Source: Burkholderia paludis
GTDB taxonomy: Bacteria; Pseudomonadota; Gammaproteobacteria; Burkholderiales; Burkholderiaceae
Direction: 5' to 3'
Assembly (NCBI RefSeq): GCF_000732615.1
Contig: NZ_JPGL01000001.1
Location: 186,001-250,000, forward strand
Length of the DNA: 64,000 nt
The notes below the pieces were generated by a model. It was not told where the DNA came from and ran no database searches. It saw only the letters and a list, made by a program, of their open reading frames with translations. The stretch's first letter is position 1. Each line of letters opens with the position of its first letter. The position numbers and the translations under genes were made by a program. Below, piece after piece: positions 24,254 to 31,996 of this stretch.

Positions 24254-24928
24254 CTACCCTTGGTGTATCAACCCGTCGTCGCCGATGTACAGCTCTCGGT
24301 TCCCGGCCTGACGTGCGGCGTCGGACAGCTGGTCGCGCAAATCGCGCGGAAGCTGGCTGCGATCCCAATAGCCGGCACCGTGGCCAGCGCGGGTGAGCCA
24401 AAAATCGTGTCCGGCCTGGACCGCTCCATAGCCGGTGCAATCAATTGCACGGCGCAACTGCGGCTCGGCGAAGTCGCAGAAGTCCTTGCAATCCTCGCGG
24501 AACTTCGTTTTCGTCTCGTAGTGCAGCTCGTAACCGTCTTCGAGATGCACCGCTTCCTCCTCCCCATCGTCGTTTTTGATTGTGTCGATGCTCGACCACA
24601 ACGCGGCCTCTTCGTAGCCCGTCAAGAACTCCTCAAACCAGCGTTCACGTGGCGTGTCCATGATTTCCGCGTTCGGATACAGTTCACGAACATCTTCCAG
24701 TACATCCCAGCGGTCTTTGCCGCGCAGGAAGAACTCCACGTCCCCCTCGGGCTCGATAGCCCGCCACAGCGGCTCTCCCGCGCCCCAGTACGCCCCACCT
24801 TCGTCGTAGTCGCCATCGACGAATGGGCAGTGATGGACGATCAGCTTGATGTGGGCATCGTAGTCGCCGTGGGTGTCGCGGCGACCCTTCGGTGCGCCGC
24901 GGCTGCTGCTCACGTCGCTCAATTTCAT
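24254..24928 (-). CDS. hypothetical phage protein, 224 aa
   Basis: The C-terminal third has a pattern I associate with proteins of many unrelated phages: CDFAEPQLRRAIDCTGYG, then AGHDFWLTRAGHGAGYWDR, then IGDDGLIHQG. The N-terminal part is acidic and Trp-rich (DRWDVLEDVRELYPNAEI). No biochemical role is known to me. It overlaps the DUF2591 gene by 4 nt. Confidence 0.75.
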   Translation of the reverse strand: MKLSDVSSSRGAPKGRRDTHGDYDAHIKLIVHHCPFVDGDYDEGGAYWGAGEPLWRAIEPEGDVEFFLRGKDRWDVLEDVRELYPNAEIMDTPRERWFEEFLTGYEEAALWSSIDTIKNDDGEEEAVHLEDGYELHYETKTKFREDCKDFCDFAEPQLRRAIDCTGYGAVQAGHDFWLTRAGHGAGYWDRSQLPRDLRDQLSDAARQAGNRELYIGDDGLIHQG

Positions 24929-25410
24929 TGTTGGTCCGCAACCAGTTCATCGGGCACGTCCACCTCAGCGCCGAGCTTCGAGGCGACGAAGCAGCGCATC
25001 GCGGCGATGAGCGGCGTCCCACCGATGAAGCGCTGCCGGCGCTTGTGGACCGCCCACGACTCCACGCCGTAGCGTTCGCCGCCGCGCGCCGTCATCTCTT
25101 CCCAACGGGCGGTTGTGTCGTTGCCGAGATCCGCACTCGTCATCGCGTACCAGTTACCGGTCTTCGTGTGCTTGCGGGTCGCGATGCCTTCGCGCTCGAC
25201 GATCTCGAATCCCTGGTCTCGGTCGGTTGACGGCGTGTAGCCTCGGCCGATCTTGGTCATGAGGCCTTTCGGCGTCTTGTCCCATATCCAGTAGCCAGCT
25301 TCCGACCCGCTCTTGAACCCCATCGGGTCGTGGACAATCGGCTTGCCCTCGACTTTGGCAACTGCCCAGTCGAGCGTCGCGCCGAGCAGTTCGTGTGTCT
25401 TGATCTTCAT
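24925..25410 (-). CDS. DUF2591 (NinX-like) phage protein
   Basis: The 161-aa protein fits DUF2591: MKIKTHELLGATLDWAVAKV at the start, YTPSTDRDQGFEIVEREGI in the middle and TPLIAAMRCFVASKLGAEVD at the end. The family is common in phages (lambda-type NinX proteins) and its function is unknown. Confidence 0.85.
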   Translation of the reverse strand: MKIKTHELLGATLDWAVAKVEGKPIVHDPMGFKSGSEAGYWIWDKTPKGLMTKIGRGYTPSTDRDQGFEIVEREGIATRKHTKTGNWYAMTSADLGNDTTARWEEMTARGGERYGVESWAVHKRRQRFIGGTPLIAAMRCFVASKLGAEVDVPDELVADQQ

Positions 25411-25413
25411 GGG

Positions 25414-25803
25414 TTATGCCCCCGTGCCGCTCAAGACGGCCTCTGCTTGTTCGATGGCGGCGGAAATTCGACTGCAGCGGCAGTCGCAGGCCTTGTTGAA
25501 CTCCGACTCAGCTGCGCACATAGAATGGTGCGTGATGTGTTGCCGCGCTTCCTTCAACGAGTCGAGCAGCTTTTCACTCGCCTGTTCAAGCTGCCAGATG
25601 CGGTAGCGCAGTTGCTCCTTGTCGGCTTCTTCACGCGTCAGCGTGTGCAGCAGCAGCTCGGCCTCTTCCTTTTTCAGTAGCTCGTCGCTGTAGCGGCCAC
25701 CACCCTTTGCACGGGAGATGATGTAACGCGGCGGTTCGCCGACACATTGCAGGGTTTCGATCGTGAACGGATGTGTTGTGAAGTAACGGACGGGTTCTTT
25801 CAT
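25414..25803 (-). CDS. hypothetical protein, 129 aa
   Basis: The start MKEPVRYFTTHPFTIETLQC at 25803 lies 2 nt after the upstream stop. The middle is a coiled coil (LLKKEEAELLLHTLTREEAD ... LEQASEKLLDSL). A C-terminal cluster CDCRCSRI resembles a metal or disulphide site. No family is recognised. Confidence 0.7.
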   Translation of the reverse strand: MKEPVRYFTTHPFTIETLQCVGEPPRYIISRAKGGGRYSDELLKKEEAELLLHTLTREEADKEQLRYRIWQLEQASEKLLDSLKEARQHITHHSMCAAESEFNKACDCRCSRISAAIEQAEAVLSGTGA

Positions 25804-25805
25804 GA

Positions 25806-26471
25806 TCACCACCGTTGAATGTCAGCGCTGCCCAAACCGAGCAGGTTGCACTTTTCGCGGATGAACGTGAGGACCTCGTTCAGGGTCTTCATTGCCGGCA
25901 GGGCCTCGCGGCAGAAGTCGGAGCCGTCATCGGACTTGAAGACGATCTGCCACTTCACACCAACGTAATGGAAGGTGTTCTCGGCGAGCGCGCGGTTGTA
26001 GCTGTGTGTGACCTTGATCGGCCGCGGCGCGCGCGGCTCGGGGCGCTTAGCGGAATCGATCAGCTCGGCAATCTTGCGATTCGCGAACTCGTCGACATCA
26101 CTGAGGTAATTCTGCTGCTCGTCCTCGCTGCGCGATTCCCAGTCGGCATCGAACTCGTCGGCCCAGGTCTTCACGAGGTCGCTCAATCCACGCGAGCCGT
26201 CATGGTGGTCCAGGATGTCGCCGGTCAGCTGGTCCGAGAACGTATTCCAGCGGTTGCCCAGGGTGAACGAGAGGTCGAAGATGATCTCCTGCTTGCGCAA
26301 CAGTTCCGGGTGTTCATTGACGGCCTGCTTGATGTACGCGGCGTGCTCTTTCATCTGCGGCGTACGGTCGAACTCGCAGATCACCTGCTCGCCGACCTCC
26401 TTGAGCAGCAGGCCCGTGCCATCGTGGTCGGACTCGGACAGGATGAGCGGGGTCTTGAAGGGGCTGCTCAT
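25806..26471 (-). CDS. hypothetical protein, 221 aa
   Basis: Acidic protein with regions such as DHDGTGLLLKEVGEQVICEF and NTFSDQLTGDILDHHDGSRG. It ends with the rather hydrophobic LTFIREKCNLLGLGSADIQRW. No motif is recognised. Overlaps by 4 nt with the gene upstream. Confidence 0.72.
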   Translation of the reverse strand: MSSPFKTPLILSESDHDGTGLLLKEVGEQVICEFDRTPQMKEHAAYIKQAVNEHPELLRKQEIIFDLSFTLGNRWNTFSDQLTGDILDHHDGSRGLSDLVKTWADEFDADWESRSEDEQQNYLSDVDEFANRKIAELIDSAKRPEPRAPRPIKVTHSYNRALAENTFHYVGVKWQIVFKSDDGSDFCREALPAMKTLNEVLTFIREKCNLLGLGSADIQRW

Positions 26472-26932
26472 TGCAACGCTTCCTTGCCGAGCGCCAGCAC
26501 GGCCTGAGCGTTCGCGATCATCTGCGGATTCGCGATCGAGTCGTCATGCCAGTCGTCGATCGAAAGCATGCCGTCGAGTGCGTCGACCAGTTGCTTGGTG
26601 AGAGCGAGATTGTCTGCCGGCGCGATTCCCCCGAACTGGTTCAGGTTGAACCATTCGACACGGCCCGCCTGGGTGACGATGGCCATCAGGCCTTCTTTGG
26701 TGACGAGCTTTCCAGCCTCAACCGCACCGCGGTCTGCGAGCTGAGCCATCTTCTTGCCCAGGATCGATTCGCGTTCCTTCCTGAAGTGGTCGTTCATCTG
26801 GTCGACTTTCTTCGCGAGATCGAACAGTTCCGCTTCAGCGTGCTTCTTGCCTTCTTCGGTGCCATCGCGCAACGAAGCGACGAGCACGCCCATGACGCCC
26901 GACCAAGTCGGGGTCAATACGATAGTTTTCAT
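26468..26932 (-). CDS. hypothetical protein, 154 aa
   Basis: The start MKTIVLTPTWSGVMGVLVAS at 26932 lies directly behind ATCACCACCACACACC, with no Shine-Dalgarno sequence. The longer frame upstream would run through the terminator. The product is helical with a charged centre (LFDLAKKVDQMNDHFRKERE). A GGTTCAGGTTGAACC palindrome lies within the coding sequence at 26638-26652. The function is unknown. Confidence 0.7.
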   Translation of the reverse strand: MKTIVLTPTWSGVMGVLVASLRDGTEEGKKHAEAELFDLAKKVDQMNDHFRKERESILGKKMAQLADRGAVEAGKLVTKEGLMAIVTQAGRVEWFNLNQFGGIAPADNLALTKQLVDALDGMLSIDDWHDDSIANPQMIANAQAVLALGKEALQ

Positions 26933-26956
26933 GGTGTGTGGTGGTGATGGGGGGTA

Positions 26957-26988
26957 TAAAAAAGAGCGCACTGGCCAGAGCGCACTCT
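26957..26988 (-). terminator. Rho-independent terminator
   Basis: A 10-bp stem with two G-T wobbles (AGAGTGCGCT / AGTGCGCTCT) and a CTGGCC loop is followed on the minus strand by TTTTTTA. It ends the transcript of 27009-27371. Confidence 0.75.
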
Positions 26989-27008
26989 TCCTTAATCAAC
27001 CGGCTGAA

Positions 27009-27371
27009 TCAGTGCAGGAACGCCCTCGAAGCGATCTGCGCAGCGGTCGCGAGAATCGTCAAGGTCACGAGCCACGTGACCATCGAGGTTTTCGCTTTCT
27101 CGATTTCGACACGGAACTCTCCACGCGCCTCCGAGAGGCCGAGCTTCATGTCTGCGCGGACGTTGTCGATCTCACGACGCAGATCGGTACGCGTCGCGTC
27201 GACCTTCTGCTCAACCGCCGTCTGCATGTTGAGTAGGTCTTGCTTTGTCGCCAAGGTCTGGTCGATCGCATCAGCCAGCGCCTCGGCTTGCATCACCGCA
27301 GTCTCGCGCGGGACCCCACCTTGTTCGAGGCGCTTGACGTAAGCCAAGGTGTCGAAAGCGACAGACATCAT
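27009..27371 (-). CDS. DUF1640-like coiled-coil membrane protein
   Basis: The 120-aa protein has the DUF1640/CCDC90 pattern: FDTLAYVKRLEQGGVPRETA then QAEALADAIDQTLATKQDLL, a coiled coil, and a C-terminal membrane helix TWLVTLTILATAAQIASRAF. Proteins of this kind occur in many prophages without an assigned role. Orientation is probably N-in with the helix as a tail anchor. Confidence 0.78.
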   Translation of the reverse strand: MMSVAFDTLAYVKRLEQGGVPRETAVMQAEALADAIDQTLATKQDLLNMQTAVEQKVDATRTDLRREIDNVRADMKLGLSEARGEFRVEIEKAKTSMVTWLVTLTILATAAQIASRAFLH

Positions 27372-27405
27372 GATTTCTCCTTGTACTTTGTAAGGTGATT
27401 CTACG

Positions 27406-27612
27406 CTATGCGGAAGCGGTTTCGGGAGCGCAGCGGCCCCAGTTGCTGACTACTTTGTGGCTGGTCGCCGTCGTGCGCTCGACGTAGCCATACCCGCCCT
27501 CGTTGGCGAGCTGCTTGGCATGGGTCTCAGCGTTCCTCTGCGACCGGAATTCCCGGACGCGGTACTTGCCGGCCGTGGTCGTGAAGCGGGTGCGGTAGAT
27601 CGGTTTGCTCAT
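27406..27612 (-). CDS. hypothetical protein, 68 aa
   Basis: MSKPIYRTRFTTTAGKYRVR... is a basic beta-alpha protein. I chose ATG 27612; a GTG at 27621 overlaps the previous stop as GTGA and is an equal alternative. It has no recognised family. Confidence 0.65.
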   Translation of the reverse strand: MSKPIYRTRFTTTAGKYRVREFRSQRNAETHAKQLANEGGYGYVERTTATSHKVVSNWGRCAPETASA

Positions 27613-27617
27613 ATCTT

Positions 27618-27824
27618 TCACGATGTGAAATTCGGATCATGCAGGGTGCGCCACGCGGCATCCCGAGCCTTTCGGCCCGACATCCCCTGCCTCTTGAACT
27701 GTTCGGTCAGCTGCCGGCGCGCACGCCGGTCGGCCATGTCCGGGTTCGCGTACAGGTCCAGCTCCAGTTCAGCGATACGCGCTTCCAGGCGCTGGATGTA
27801 CTCCAGCAGTTGCTCGGGGTTCAT
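27618..27824 (-). CDS. hypothetical protein, 68 aa
   Basis: N-terminal coiled coil (EQLLEYIQRLEARIAELELD) and a basic C-terminal helix pair (RRARRQLTEQFKRQGMSGRK). Overlaps the upstream gene by 4 nt. It might bind nucleic acid. No family is recognised. Confidence 0.68.
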   Translation of the reverse strand: MNPEQLLEYIQRLEARIAELELDLYANPDMADRRARRQLTEQFKRQGMSGRKARDAAWRTLHDPNFTS

Positions 27825-28150
27825 CCGTGCGCCTCTTCCAACTGGTTGGCCAGTTCAGTAGCCCCTTTGAGGACTTCTTCCAGGCACACGTGGTGATCGG
27901 AGATCACGTCCCACCCGTCATTTCCGTAGACCAGGTGAACCGACCCGACGTGCGTACCGTCTTTCCAGAGGCGCAGATACTCTTCTTCACATGCGAACAG
28001 CGCGGCGAGGATCTTGTCCTTGTCGGTGCTCTTCGAAATCGCAGTGCCTTCTCCGTCGAATACACTCAGCTTGAACCCCGCGGCCAAGGCGTCGACGACG
28101 ATCTTTTCGACGATCTGCTTCTCGATCGCGATTCGTTGTTGTACGTTCAT
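27821..28150 (-). CDS. hypothetical phage protein, 109 aa
   Basis: The pattern FKLSVFDGEGTAISKSTDKDKILAA, then WDVISDHHVCLEEVLKGATELA, resembles a protein type I have seen in several proteobacterial phages, of unknown function. The leader AAGGATCAACACATG is a variant of the recurrent one, and the palindrome 28163-28177 lies just upstream. Confidence 0.75.
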   Translation of the reverse strand: MNVQQRIAIEKQIVEKIVVDALAAGFKLSVFDGEGTAISKSTDKDKILAALFACEEEYLRLWKDGTHVGSVHLVYGNDGWDVISDHHVCLEEVLKGATELANQLEEAHG

Positions 28151-28162
28151 GTGTTGATCCTT

Positions 28163-28177
28163 GGTTCAACTTGCACT
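28163..28177. promoter_or_regulatory. palindrome GGTTCAACTTGCACT
   Basis: A close variant of GGTTCAASTTGAACC that overlaps the stop codon of the gene 28166-28456 and lies 12 nt upstream of the next start, the same junction position as the copies at 31399 and 32505. Confidence 0.5.
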
Positions 28178-28456
28178 TGCACTTGCGACGTGCAGCCGCC
28201 GGTTATCGAAGGCAAAGTTCTCGGCTTCGTCCAGCCCTGCGTTGAAGGGGCCGATCACGTCATAGACCAGCACTGATTTCGCACCGTTCGCAAACAGCTG
28301 CAACGCCTTCGTATCGCGACTGGTTTCCTGGTAGTGCGTGTCGATCGACCACTCGTCCTTCTCGTTGATCCACTCGACCGCATAGAAGGTTCGCGTCTCA
28401 TCACTTGTGAAGTCGAGCGAGGGAAGGCGCTGGATTTTGGGGTTGTTCAGGCTCAT
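28166..28456 (-). CDS. hypothetical protein, 96 aa, MSLNNP start
   Basis: Begins MSLNNPKIQRLPSLDFTSDE and has an alpha/beta part (FYAVEWINEKDEWSIDTHYQ; ALQLFANGAKSVLVYDVIG). The first six codons are nearly identical in DNA to those of the adjacent gene 28453-28734, although the rest is unrelated. Function unknown. Confidence 0.7.
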   Translation of the reverse strand: MSLNNPKIQRLPSLDFTSDETRTFYAVEWINEKDEWSIDTHYQETSRDTKALQLFANGAKSVLVYDVIGPFNAGLDEAENFAFDNRRLHVASASAS

Positions 28457-28734
28457 TCAACGCTCCCGAATTGACGCTCGATGGCGTGAATCTCCATCGG
28501 GTTGTGCTCACGCAGGTACGCCAGTGCCTTCTTGTGATACTCGCTACCTACTCGCGCCTGATCGACCACGAACTTCCATGCGACATAATCGTTGAGGAAC
28601 ACGTCGTCATCGTCACAGCACTGGAGCTGATACCGGCCGCATTCAGAACCATCGCAGGTGAAGATCGACCAGCCCTCTCCGACCGCCTGCTCATTGTCGA
28701 ACTCGCGCGGGGTGTTGGGGTTGTTCAGGCTCAT
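28453..28734 (-). CDS. hypothetical protein, 93 aa, MSLNNP start
   Basis: Begins MSLNNPNTPREFDNEQ and contains GWSIFTCDGSECGRYQLQCC with four Cys that could bind a metal. It overlaps both neighbours by 4 nt. It shares the start region (ATGAGCCTGAACAACCCC) with the next gene, which suggests that the initiation region was copied. Confidence 0.7.
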   Translation of the reverse strand: MSLNNPNTPREFDNEQAVGEGWSIFTCDGSECGRYQLQCCDDDDVFLNDYVAWKFVVDQARVGSEYHKKALAYLREHNPMEIHAIERQFGSVE

Positions 28735-28910
28735 TGCGGTGCATCTCCCTCATGAGCGGTAGCGGGGCCACTGCTCTCGTAGTCGAAAGCTTCGGAACCC
28801 TGCTGTTCGAATACGTCCAGTGCGGCCTTCTTCGCTTCTTCCACGTTGGACGCTTCGAAGTCGCACGTGTAGTACGTCGGCCGCGCGACAGTGATGGTGA
28901 ATCTAGTCAT
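28731..28910 (-). CDS. small hypothetical protein, 59 aa
   Basis: Reading MTRFTITVARPTYYTCDFEA ... EEAKKAALDVFEQQG, ending EGDAPQ. GAGG lies nine bases before the ATG, and the stop overlaps the next start (ATGA). The beta-alpha pattern with EEAKKAA is typical of small phage proteins that wrap a two-strand sheet. Function unknown. Confidence 0.72.
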   Translation of the reverse strand: MTRFTITVARPTYYTCDFEASNVEEAKKAALDVFEQQGSEAFDYESSGPATAHEGDAPQ

Positions 28911-28921
28911 ATTTTTTCACC

Positions 28922-29683
28922 TCACATAACCTGGAGACGGACAACACCTGTAACGGTGTCACGTTGCGCCCAGTACAGGGCTTCAGCCGCTTCTCGTGCG
29001 TCGGCCTGACGCTCGTCGGCGAGTTCGGCTAGGAACTCGCCGATATGTTCGTGCGCGACTTCCTTGATGTAGTCGTAGGCATTGCTCTCGATACCCCATA
29101 GATCCTTCGACACCAAATAGTCGAGTTCCACATCGGTGTCGGGGTCGTGGTCCGCCTTGCCGAGATACATGACGCACACGCCGACGTAGTTCCACTGGTC
29201 GTTGCACCAGCCACGCAGGAACTCGTAGTCGCGGCGTACCGCCTCGGCACGAATCTCGCCTCGCGTAAGTGGCTTTTTCGGATCTCGCCCGGGGAGCGCC
29301 ACTGTTTCAACTTGATCCGCACTGTACTTGTAGATGTGCGAGACAAACCCGCGTTGCACGATGGTTGGCTTTTCGCCCTTCCGAATCCTGCGCACGGTTC
29401 GGGGTCGAGCCAAGTGCTCGATCAGCTCAGCCTTCGCCTTGTCGCTCAAGCCCCACCCGTCTCGCTTCGCGATCTTGTTGGCTTCCTGGACGTCGTAGAA
29501 GCGCTTGCTACCACTATCGGTGTTCAAGATACGTTCACCGGGGCGCTTGTCACGTCGCGTCCATTCGGAAACCGGCCCATGTCCGTCAAAGTTTTTCCAC
29601 GGCTCGCCGTTGTCGCAGTCGTCTCGCAGAAATACCTTGAAGACGTAGCCTTCCTTCTCGATCACTTCGCCGTCGTAGATCAT
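28922..29683 (-). CDS. phage protein, paralogue of 21255-21860 (253 aa)
   Basis: The full-length member of the pair: WTRRDKRPGERILNTDSGSK, YDVQEANKIAKRDGWGLSDK and IRAEAVRRDYEFLRGWCNDQ are conserved in the other copy. It also has a basic insert of about 30 aa (RRIRKGEKPTIVQRGFVSHI) and a C-terminal helix (FLAELADERQADAREAAEAL). The 'RRDYEFLRGWCNDQW' segment occurs, to my knowledge, in other phage proteins. No function is known. Confidence 0.8.
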   Translation of the reverse strand: MIYDGEVIEKEGYVFKVFLRDDCDNGEPWKNFDGHGPVSEWTRRDKRPGERILNTDSGSKRFYDVQEANKIAKRDGWGLSDKAKAELIEHLARPRTVRRIRKGEKPTIVQRGFVSHIYKYSADQVETVALPGRDPKKPLTRGEIRAEAVRRDYEFLRGWCNDQWNYVGVCVMYLGKADHDPDTDVELDYLVSKDLWGIESNAYDYIKEVAHEHIGEFLAELADERQADAREAAEALYWAQRDTVTGVVRLQVM

Positions 29684-29958
29684 TCGTGACCTCCGTACGC
29701 CGATTCGATCGGCTTCCCTGAGTGGACACAGACCATGTTCGTGTCTTCCCAGTTGATGTCCATTGCGATCACCTTCCAGCCGCCGTGCTTGTCATTGGCG
29801 ATGATCGCGTCGCGGACAAGACCTGCGTTCTCCTGCGCAGCTTTGAATGAAAGCGCCTCGCAGTCCGATGTGATGAAGTAGCACGGATAGCCGCCCGGCC
29901 AGGCGTAGGGACCGTGGGCCATTGCCTTGTTGAAGTCGAAGACGTGGCGGATATTCAT
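29680..29958 (-). CDS. conserved phage protein, 92 aa
   Basis: The pattern WPGGYPCYFITSDCEALSFK, then WKVIAMDINWEDTNMVC and GKPIESAYG is typical of a small protein shared by many phages. The role is unknown. It overlaps the paralogue gene by 4 nt. Confidence 0.8.
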   Translation of the reverse strand: MNIRHVFDFNKAMAHGPYAWPGGYPCYFITSDCEALSFKAAQENAGLVRDAIIANDKHGGWKVIAMDINWEDTNMVCVHSGKPIESAYGGHE

Positions 29959-30185
29959 GACTGGAACGTCCCTTCAACGTACTGACCGCGTAGAAATTCG
30001 ACGATTGTTGAATCCTTGGCATGTCGGGCTTCTCCTACGGAGTAGTCAATCAGGAGCGAGTTGTCGCTGCTGCCGCTACCACACGGATGTGTGATGGGTC
30101 GCAGAAGCTCGTTGACTGCGTCATAGGTATCTTGGTCAGTGCGCGCATCAACGAGAAGTGTGACTGTGACGATCTTCACGTGCAT
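29955..30185 (-). CDS. hypothetical protein, 76 aa
   Basis: Beta-alpha protein beginning MHVKIVTVTLLVDARTDQDT with a Gly/Ser-rich loop (PCGSGSSDNSLLIDYSVG). It is probably part of the same coupled group of unknown accessory proteins. Confidence 0.7.
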   Translation of the reverse strand: MHVKIVTVTLLVDARTDQDTYDAVNELLRPITHPCGSGSSDNSLLIDYSVGEARHAKDSTIVEFLRGQYVEGTFQS

Positions 30186-30189
30186 CTCC

Positions 30190-30498
30190 TCAGAAGATGT
30201 ATTCTTCGTTGTGATACACCGTCAGCGCCACCGGGGTGTCGGCTGTCGTATAGGCGTTGTAGGTGATGCCCGTAACCTTCGCACCGGTCTCTTTCTCGAA
30301 TCGGGAGATATCCCGCTTGATATGCTCGCTCAGCTTAAATTGGAGCACATCCCGAGCGAGTTTCACCTCTCGCTTTGTGTACGGCGCAGGAGGTTCAACT
30401 TGAACCGTTGCGTCCGTGGTGAGTTTTTCGACAGCAGCCGCAGCCAATGCGTTTGCGTGGTCTTCATTCGTGTTCGTGGCCAGTTCTTGGGTGCTCAT
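30190..30498 (-). CDS. hypothetical protein, 102 aa
   Basis: The start MSTQELATNTNEDHANALAA at 30498 has the leader ACCACCACGGATCAAAACATG. The longer frame lacks a start signal. It is helical (EVKLARDVLQFKLSEHIKRD) with a beta tail. A full GGTTCAACTTGAACC palindrome lies at 30392-30406 inside the gene. Function unknown. Confidence 0.7.
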   Translation of the reverse strand: MSTQELATNTNEDHANALAAAAVEKLTTDATVQVEPPAPYTKREVKLARDVLQFKLSEHIKRDISRFEKETGAKVTGITYNAYTTADTPVALTVYHNEEYIF

Positions 30499-30524
30499 GT
30501 TTTGATCCGTGGTGGTGAATCGTT

Positions 30525-30743
30525 TTAGATTTGCTTCAGTACCGTAGCGCTGCTGTTGTCCGGGTCTGCACGACACAATCGCAAATACGCCGCCCCCATC
30601 TCGCGCGCTTTCTTGGAGGTCGGGAAACGTGCCGCCTCAGCGAAGTTGTATGTACCGCCGTAACCTCGGGGGTCATCGCCTTGACCGCATAAAAATCCGC
30701 CGTTTGACTTGTTGTGGTAAAACACGACGAACCCCTTGGTCAT
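30525..30743 (-). CDS. hypothetical protein, 72 aa
   Basis: Beginning MTKGFVVFYHNKSNGGFLCG, with RFPTSKKAREMGAAYLRLCR: a beta hairpin followed by a helix. Overlaps the 214-aa gene by 4 nt. Unknown function. Confidence 0.7.
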   Translation of the reverse strand: MTKGFVVFYHNKSNGGFLCGQGDDPRGYGGTYNFAEAARFPTSKKAREMGAAYLRLCRADPDNSSATVLKQI

Positions 30744-31384
30744 GCTGGCACTCCCTCGCGCTCCTCACGCACCCTGTCGTAGCTCGGGTCGCTGTACTTC
30801 GCGAAGAGATGCGGGAACGCTTCCTCGATTCGTCGACAGTTCGACATGTCAGCGTTGATCCATGCGTGGGCGATCTTTCGGGCGAACTCGCCCGCAAAGT
30901 CCCGCATGTTGAATGCCATCCGTTGCCGATCCGCGTATGGTCGCGATGAGATCGGATGCGGACGCTGCTTCAGGCACATGCGACCATGCTGTGCGTACAT
31001 GGCTGCGAGACGCTGTTCGTGGGTCTCCTGCATACCTGCGAAATGCTCGAGCATCGCCGTCAGGTGGAGAATCACGTCACGTTCGTTGAGGGATTCGGCT
31101 CGATCGGTTACGGTCCGCTGGTCCTCCAGCTCGTAATACCAGGCCTTGCGCAGACGCGGGCCGTCCTCGTGGTTCTTGATGACCATGCCGCACTGCTTGG
31201 CCATGTTGTCGATGAGCACGTCGAGCGGCAGGTTCACGTCGCGTTGTTCATCGTTCAGTTGCTCGAACACGCTTGCAGTAAGCACGATCTGCAATGCACG
31301 TTCGACGTAGGGTGCGCGCTGGCCAGCATCGCTCATCATCTCTTCGAAACTTTCAAACGGGCCGTAGGTGGTGGTGTTGCCCAT
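30740..31384 (-). CDS. hypothetical protein, 214 aa
   Basis: The start MGNTTTYGPFESFEEMMSDA at 31384 has AAGGATC in its leader and carries the ACCACCAC motif as codons 3-6. The protein is helical, with a His/Arg-rich end region (KQRPHPISSRPYADRQRMAF). No domain is recognised. Confidence 0.72.
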   Translation of the reverse strand: MGNTTTYGPFESFEEMMSDAGQRAPYVERALQIVLTASVFEQLNDEQRDVNLPLDVLIDNMAKQCGMVIKNHEDGPRLRKAWYYELEDQRTVTDRAESLNERDVILHLTAMLEHFAGMQETHEQRLAAMYAQHGRMCLKQRPHPISSRPYADRQRMAFNMRDFAGEFARKIAHAWINADMSNCRRIEEAFPHLFAKYSDPSYDRVREEREGVPA

Positions 31385-31398
31385 GATGTTTGATCCTT

Positions 31399-31413
31399 GG
31401 TTCAAGTTGAACC
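31399..31413. promoter_or_regulatory. perfect palindrome GGTTCAAGTTGAACC
   Basis: A perfect 7+1+7 inverted repeat placed 15 nt upstream of the 214-aa gene and overlapping the stop of 31402-31680. It is a reference member of the family listed under findings. Confidence 0.6.
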
Positions 31414-31680
31414 AATCAGAGCGTCAAACTCTTCTTGGTCAAGGTGGTAGTTGCGTTGCGATTGCGCGTCCCCTGTTACGAGGCGTGCCGCGTCCTCCCA
31501 TGTTTCAGCAGTGTTTCGCTTACAACCATAGACAAAGTAGTCCCAATGCCCGTCTTCACGCGGCACGATGAAGACCGGAAGGCCCTTCACCAGCGCGCAA
31601 TCAACGATCGGCTTGCCCGTGATGCTCGGGCATTGACCTTTTCGCCATTCAACGGGATTGGGCCGACGCGAGAACCACAT
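31402..31680 (-). CDS. hypothetical protein, 92 aa
   Basis: GGAGGGGTC precedes the ATG closely. The protein (MWFSRRPNPVEWRKGQCPSI ...) has a central beta part (GLPVFIVPREDGHWDYFVYG). It ends with an acidic helix. No family is recognised. Confidence 0.7.
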   Translation of the reverse strand: MWFSRRPNPVEWRKGQCPSITGKPIVDCALVKGLPVFIVPREDGHWDYFVYGCKRNTAETWEDAARLVTGDAQSQRNYHLDQEEFDALIGST

Positions 31681-31701
31681 GACCCCTCCTAGAAAATCCG
31701 A

Positions 31702-31992
31702 TCAGTTATAGACCGGCTCCAGCGGCAGATGCGTTGCCGCGCTGCTGAACTCCTGCAGAACGTCGCGGATGACTCGCGCGTTGCGTCGATTGAGAAGCAG
31801 CGTCGCGCACATGCGATCGAACGTTACCTGCTCGATCTTGCTCGTGATCGCGCCATGCTCTTCTTGATAGAACTTGAGCAGGCGTTGCCTGAGTTTTGCC
31901 GGTACGGTGGTTGAGCATTCGTGTTCGGCACACTCACGCTGCGTGGCAAACTCCCTGCCGTCCGAACTGGTGTACTTGCGGATCTCGCGCAT
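31702..31992 (-). CDS. hypothetical protein, 96 aa, related to 31997-32311
   Basis: The start MREIRKYTSSDGREFATQRE at 31992 has AGGGG upstream. The N-terminus IRKYTSSDGREFATQRECAEHE matches IETYVTADGRQFTNYVEALRHE of the next gene, and both continue with a 'P..L...(L/I)...Y' helix. It is a diverged tandem duplicate of unknown function. The N-terminal motif looks like a small DNA- or protein-binding hairpin. Confidence 0.72.
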   Translation of the reverse strand: MREIRKYTSSDGREFATQRECAEHECSTTVPAKLRQRLLKFYQEEHGAITSKIEQVTFDRMCATLLLNRRNARVIRDVLQEFSSAATHLPLEPVYN

Positions 31993-31996
31993 CGCA

